Positions 62,529 through 64,000 of a DNA stretch of 64,000 bases are shown piece after piece (position 1 is the stretch's first letter; every line of letters starts with the position of its first letter). Made by a program: the position numbers and the translations under genes. The notes under the pieces are model-generated. The model was not told the DNA's origin. It saw only the letters and a list, made by a program, of their open reading frames with translations, and ran no database searches. Source of the stretch: Strigamia acuminata (taxonomy: Eukaryota; Arthropoda; Chilopoda; Geophilomorpha; Linotaeniidae); the NCBI GenBank assembly GCA_949358305.1, contig OX442314.1, positions 22,809,060-22,873,059 on the forward strand, written 5' to 3'.

Positions 62529-63293
62529 CTAAAATATCGTACACACTTTGGATTTGCACGTTTTCTTCGTCTTAAATCTATCTAAAAACCGACAAAACTT
62601 GAAGGACTTGCACCTAAATTTGTTGCCTTCGTCGATATTTGAGCTGATTGGAGATGAGAGAGCACCTGGCAAATCATCTTCTGGTTTATTCATTTCATTT
62701 TCATACCTGTGAACCAATATGTAATAAGTTCCGGAAATTGAATTTCTATTCCCCTTCGAAAGAGACGACTTTATTAATTCTTGGTCTATTCCAATCTTTT
62801 CTAAATGTTCGTGAGCTTTTTCCTCGGCTTCTTTTGGACTTGGAGTCTGTTCATGTTTTGAGAAAACCTCGTCTTTCAGCCATTCCGAACACATGACTTC
62901 AGATAAAGCCCATCTCTCTTTCGGTTCCTGCTTCAGAAGTCCAGAAATAACATTTCCCACCGACGAAGGAAGAGATGGAGGCGAAGTAAATTCACCGATT
63001 AGGATGAGCCGCTTGAGACTTGCAACAGTTTGTGCACAAAAAGGCATCGTACCCGTTACCATAAAGTAAAGTAACACGCCTAAAGCCCACAGATCAACAG
63101 GTATGCCGTCGTATCGTTCATCTTGAAACAACTCGGGCGCAGCGTATGGAGGGGAACCACAAAATGTGTTAAGGAGATGATCGAGGTTAGGAACTGGAGT
63201 ACTGAAACCAAAGTCACCAACTTTCACTGTTTTAGGAGGCGAGTAGAAAACGTTTTCTGCTTTTAAATCGCGATGAATGATGTTTCTGTTGTG
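62529..63293 (-). CDS. NIM1K: NIM1-type Ser/Thr kinase, 3' coding exon (partial)
   Basis: NIM1 is an AMPK-related kinase activated by LKB1. This 254-codon exon starts at acceptor TTTATCCAG with HNRNIIHRDLKAENVFY and runs to a TAG stop. Visible are the catalytic loop HRDLKAEN, the magnesium motif DFGFS, the activation segment LLNTFCGSPPYAAPE with the threonine that LKB1 would phosphorylate, and the VDLWALGVLLYFMVTGTMPF helix F region. A family-type tail follows (EHLEKIGI, then NSISGTYYILVHR). The C-terminus is basic and ends CTIF, a CaaX-type box. The frame extends 39 nt upstream into the intron, but conserved sequence begins exactly at the acceptor. The N-lobe (glycine loop, catalytic lysine) must lie in exons beyond 64000; none is seen in 63294-64000. 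Confidence 0.9.
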   Translation of the reverse strand, partial: HNRNIIHRDLKAENVFYSPPKTVKVGDFGFSTPVPNLDHLLNTFCGSPPYAAPELFQDERYDGIPVDLWALGVLLYFMVTGTMPFCAQTVASLKRLILIGEFTSPPSLPSSVGNVISGLLKQEPKERWALSEVMCSEWLKDEVFSKHEQTPSPKEAEEKAHEHLEKIGIDQELIKSSLSKGNRNSISGTYYILVHRYENEMNKPEDDLPGALSSPISSNIDEGNKFRCKSFKFCRFLDRFKTKKTCKSKVCTIF

Positions 63294-64000
63294 CTGGATA
63301 AAAGAAAATATATTTTTTTTAAAATCAATCAAAGTAGGAAAGTACAGATTTACAGTTTTGAAATTGTTTTATGCGAGAAATATCTAGAAATTTGTAATTT
63401 TAAAAAATATATACAATATAATATAGCTTTTATCAATATTTTTATTTTTAGTCAAGCTGATAAGCTGTATTTTTCAACAATTCAATTATGGAATTTTTGA
63501 TTAAATTTATCTTCATACTTTAGAAACTCAACCACAAACTCTAATCAACATTATTTTCTCAAAGATAACATTTACTTTTATTTTTTATTTTTTGTTATTT
63601 TTGTTATCACTGTTTATAAGCGCCATGGGTAGTTTTTGTTTGCACTAGTCTACTCCAATCAATAATTCAGCGGAAACATTAGATCCTTTAAGCTGATGCT
63701 TGAAAAAGACTTTTTGGATACAACAAACTAACCCATTAATAACAAAAATGCTTTAAAAAATATTCACGCAATAAATAATTCAAGTTTGACACATGAGACA
63801 AAACTTTATTCTTCAACCCTACTTCACTTAATGTGCAGACATTTAAAACTAATTAGGTTATTTACATTTTTCAATCGATGCAGTTTAATCAATACTCAAA
63901 TTTGAAGTTCCCATTGTTTCTGTGTGGGAAACCGGAGACAGGAAGCTTGGGACTCATTTTATTAGCAGATCTAGTTACCAGCCACTAATTAGTATGTACA
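63294..64000 (-). other. Intron of the NIM1 kinase gene (part)
   Basis: This is AT-rich and no kinase N-lobe motif appears on the minus strand. The gene continues off the right edge of the window. Confidence 0.6.

Noticed and set aside
1-64000. tRNA, rRNA, CRISPR or operon-type features
   Set aside because: No tRNA B-box with matching A-box and stem, no rRNA-like block and no regularly spaced repeat-spacer array was seen; the window is eukaryotic.

Overview
The window reads as nuclear genomic DNA of an invertebrate animal, most likely an arthropod. It is AT-rich and full of T- and A-runs. Introns carry ordinary GT-AG signals, the genes are orthologous to animal genes, and small non-autonomous DNA transposons are scattered through it. 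I cannot fix the species. Gene density is low: three genes are well supported in 64 kb, and most open frames are chance.

Layout. About 1-13 kb is AT-rich intergenic DNA holding a hAT-type MITE with target-site duplications (5718-5969), an unidentified exon-like frame (6157-6520) and a CpG-rich patch (10440-10760). From 24396 down to 13489, minus strand, lies a complete CAAP1 (caspase activity and apoptosis inhibitor 1) orthologue. Its six short coding exons are in phase and join into a 201-residue protein. No single frame shows it, so I assembled it by hand from splice sites and conserved motifs. Its introns hold a 48-bp-type minisatellite, a TTAA-flanked MITE and several CTCF-like sites. About 24.4-41.2 kb has no gene I can support, but contains a second hAT-type MITE (28203-28407), a 32-unit AT microsatellite and a 194-bp tandem duplication (33684-34070).

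From 41.2 to 46.6 kb, plus strand, is a large zinc-finger gene. A 35-nt first coding exon joins in frame to one 4.2-kb exon, giving about 1396 residues with 15 C2H2 fingers. Eight of these belong to an unusual widely spaced set, mostly with a KYFL-type core and often with an extra cysteine. About 46.6-62.5 kb is very AT-rich, probably 3' UTR at first and then intergenic. It contains a motif-dense island (50.82-51.10 kb) and a fold-back mariner-like MITE (56716-57023). At the right edge, minus strand, is the 3' coding exon of a NIM1-type protein kinase (62529-63293), which runs off the window and ends in a CaaX box.

The three genes (an apoptosis regulator, a probable transcription factor and an AMPK-related kinase) have no evident operon-like relation; they are ordinary animal neighbours. 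No tRNA, rRNA, CRISPR array or prokaryotic feature was seen. The most unusual items are the zinc-finger family itself and the recurrent palindromic regulator-like motifs (X-box, NRF-1, CTCF) in non-coding DNA.
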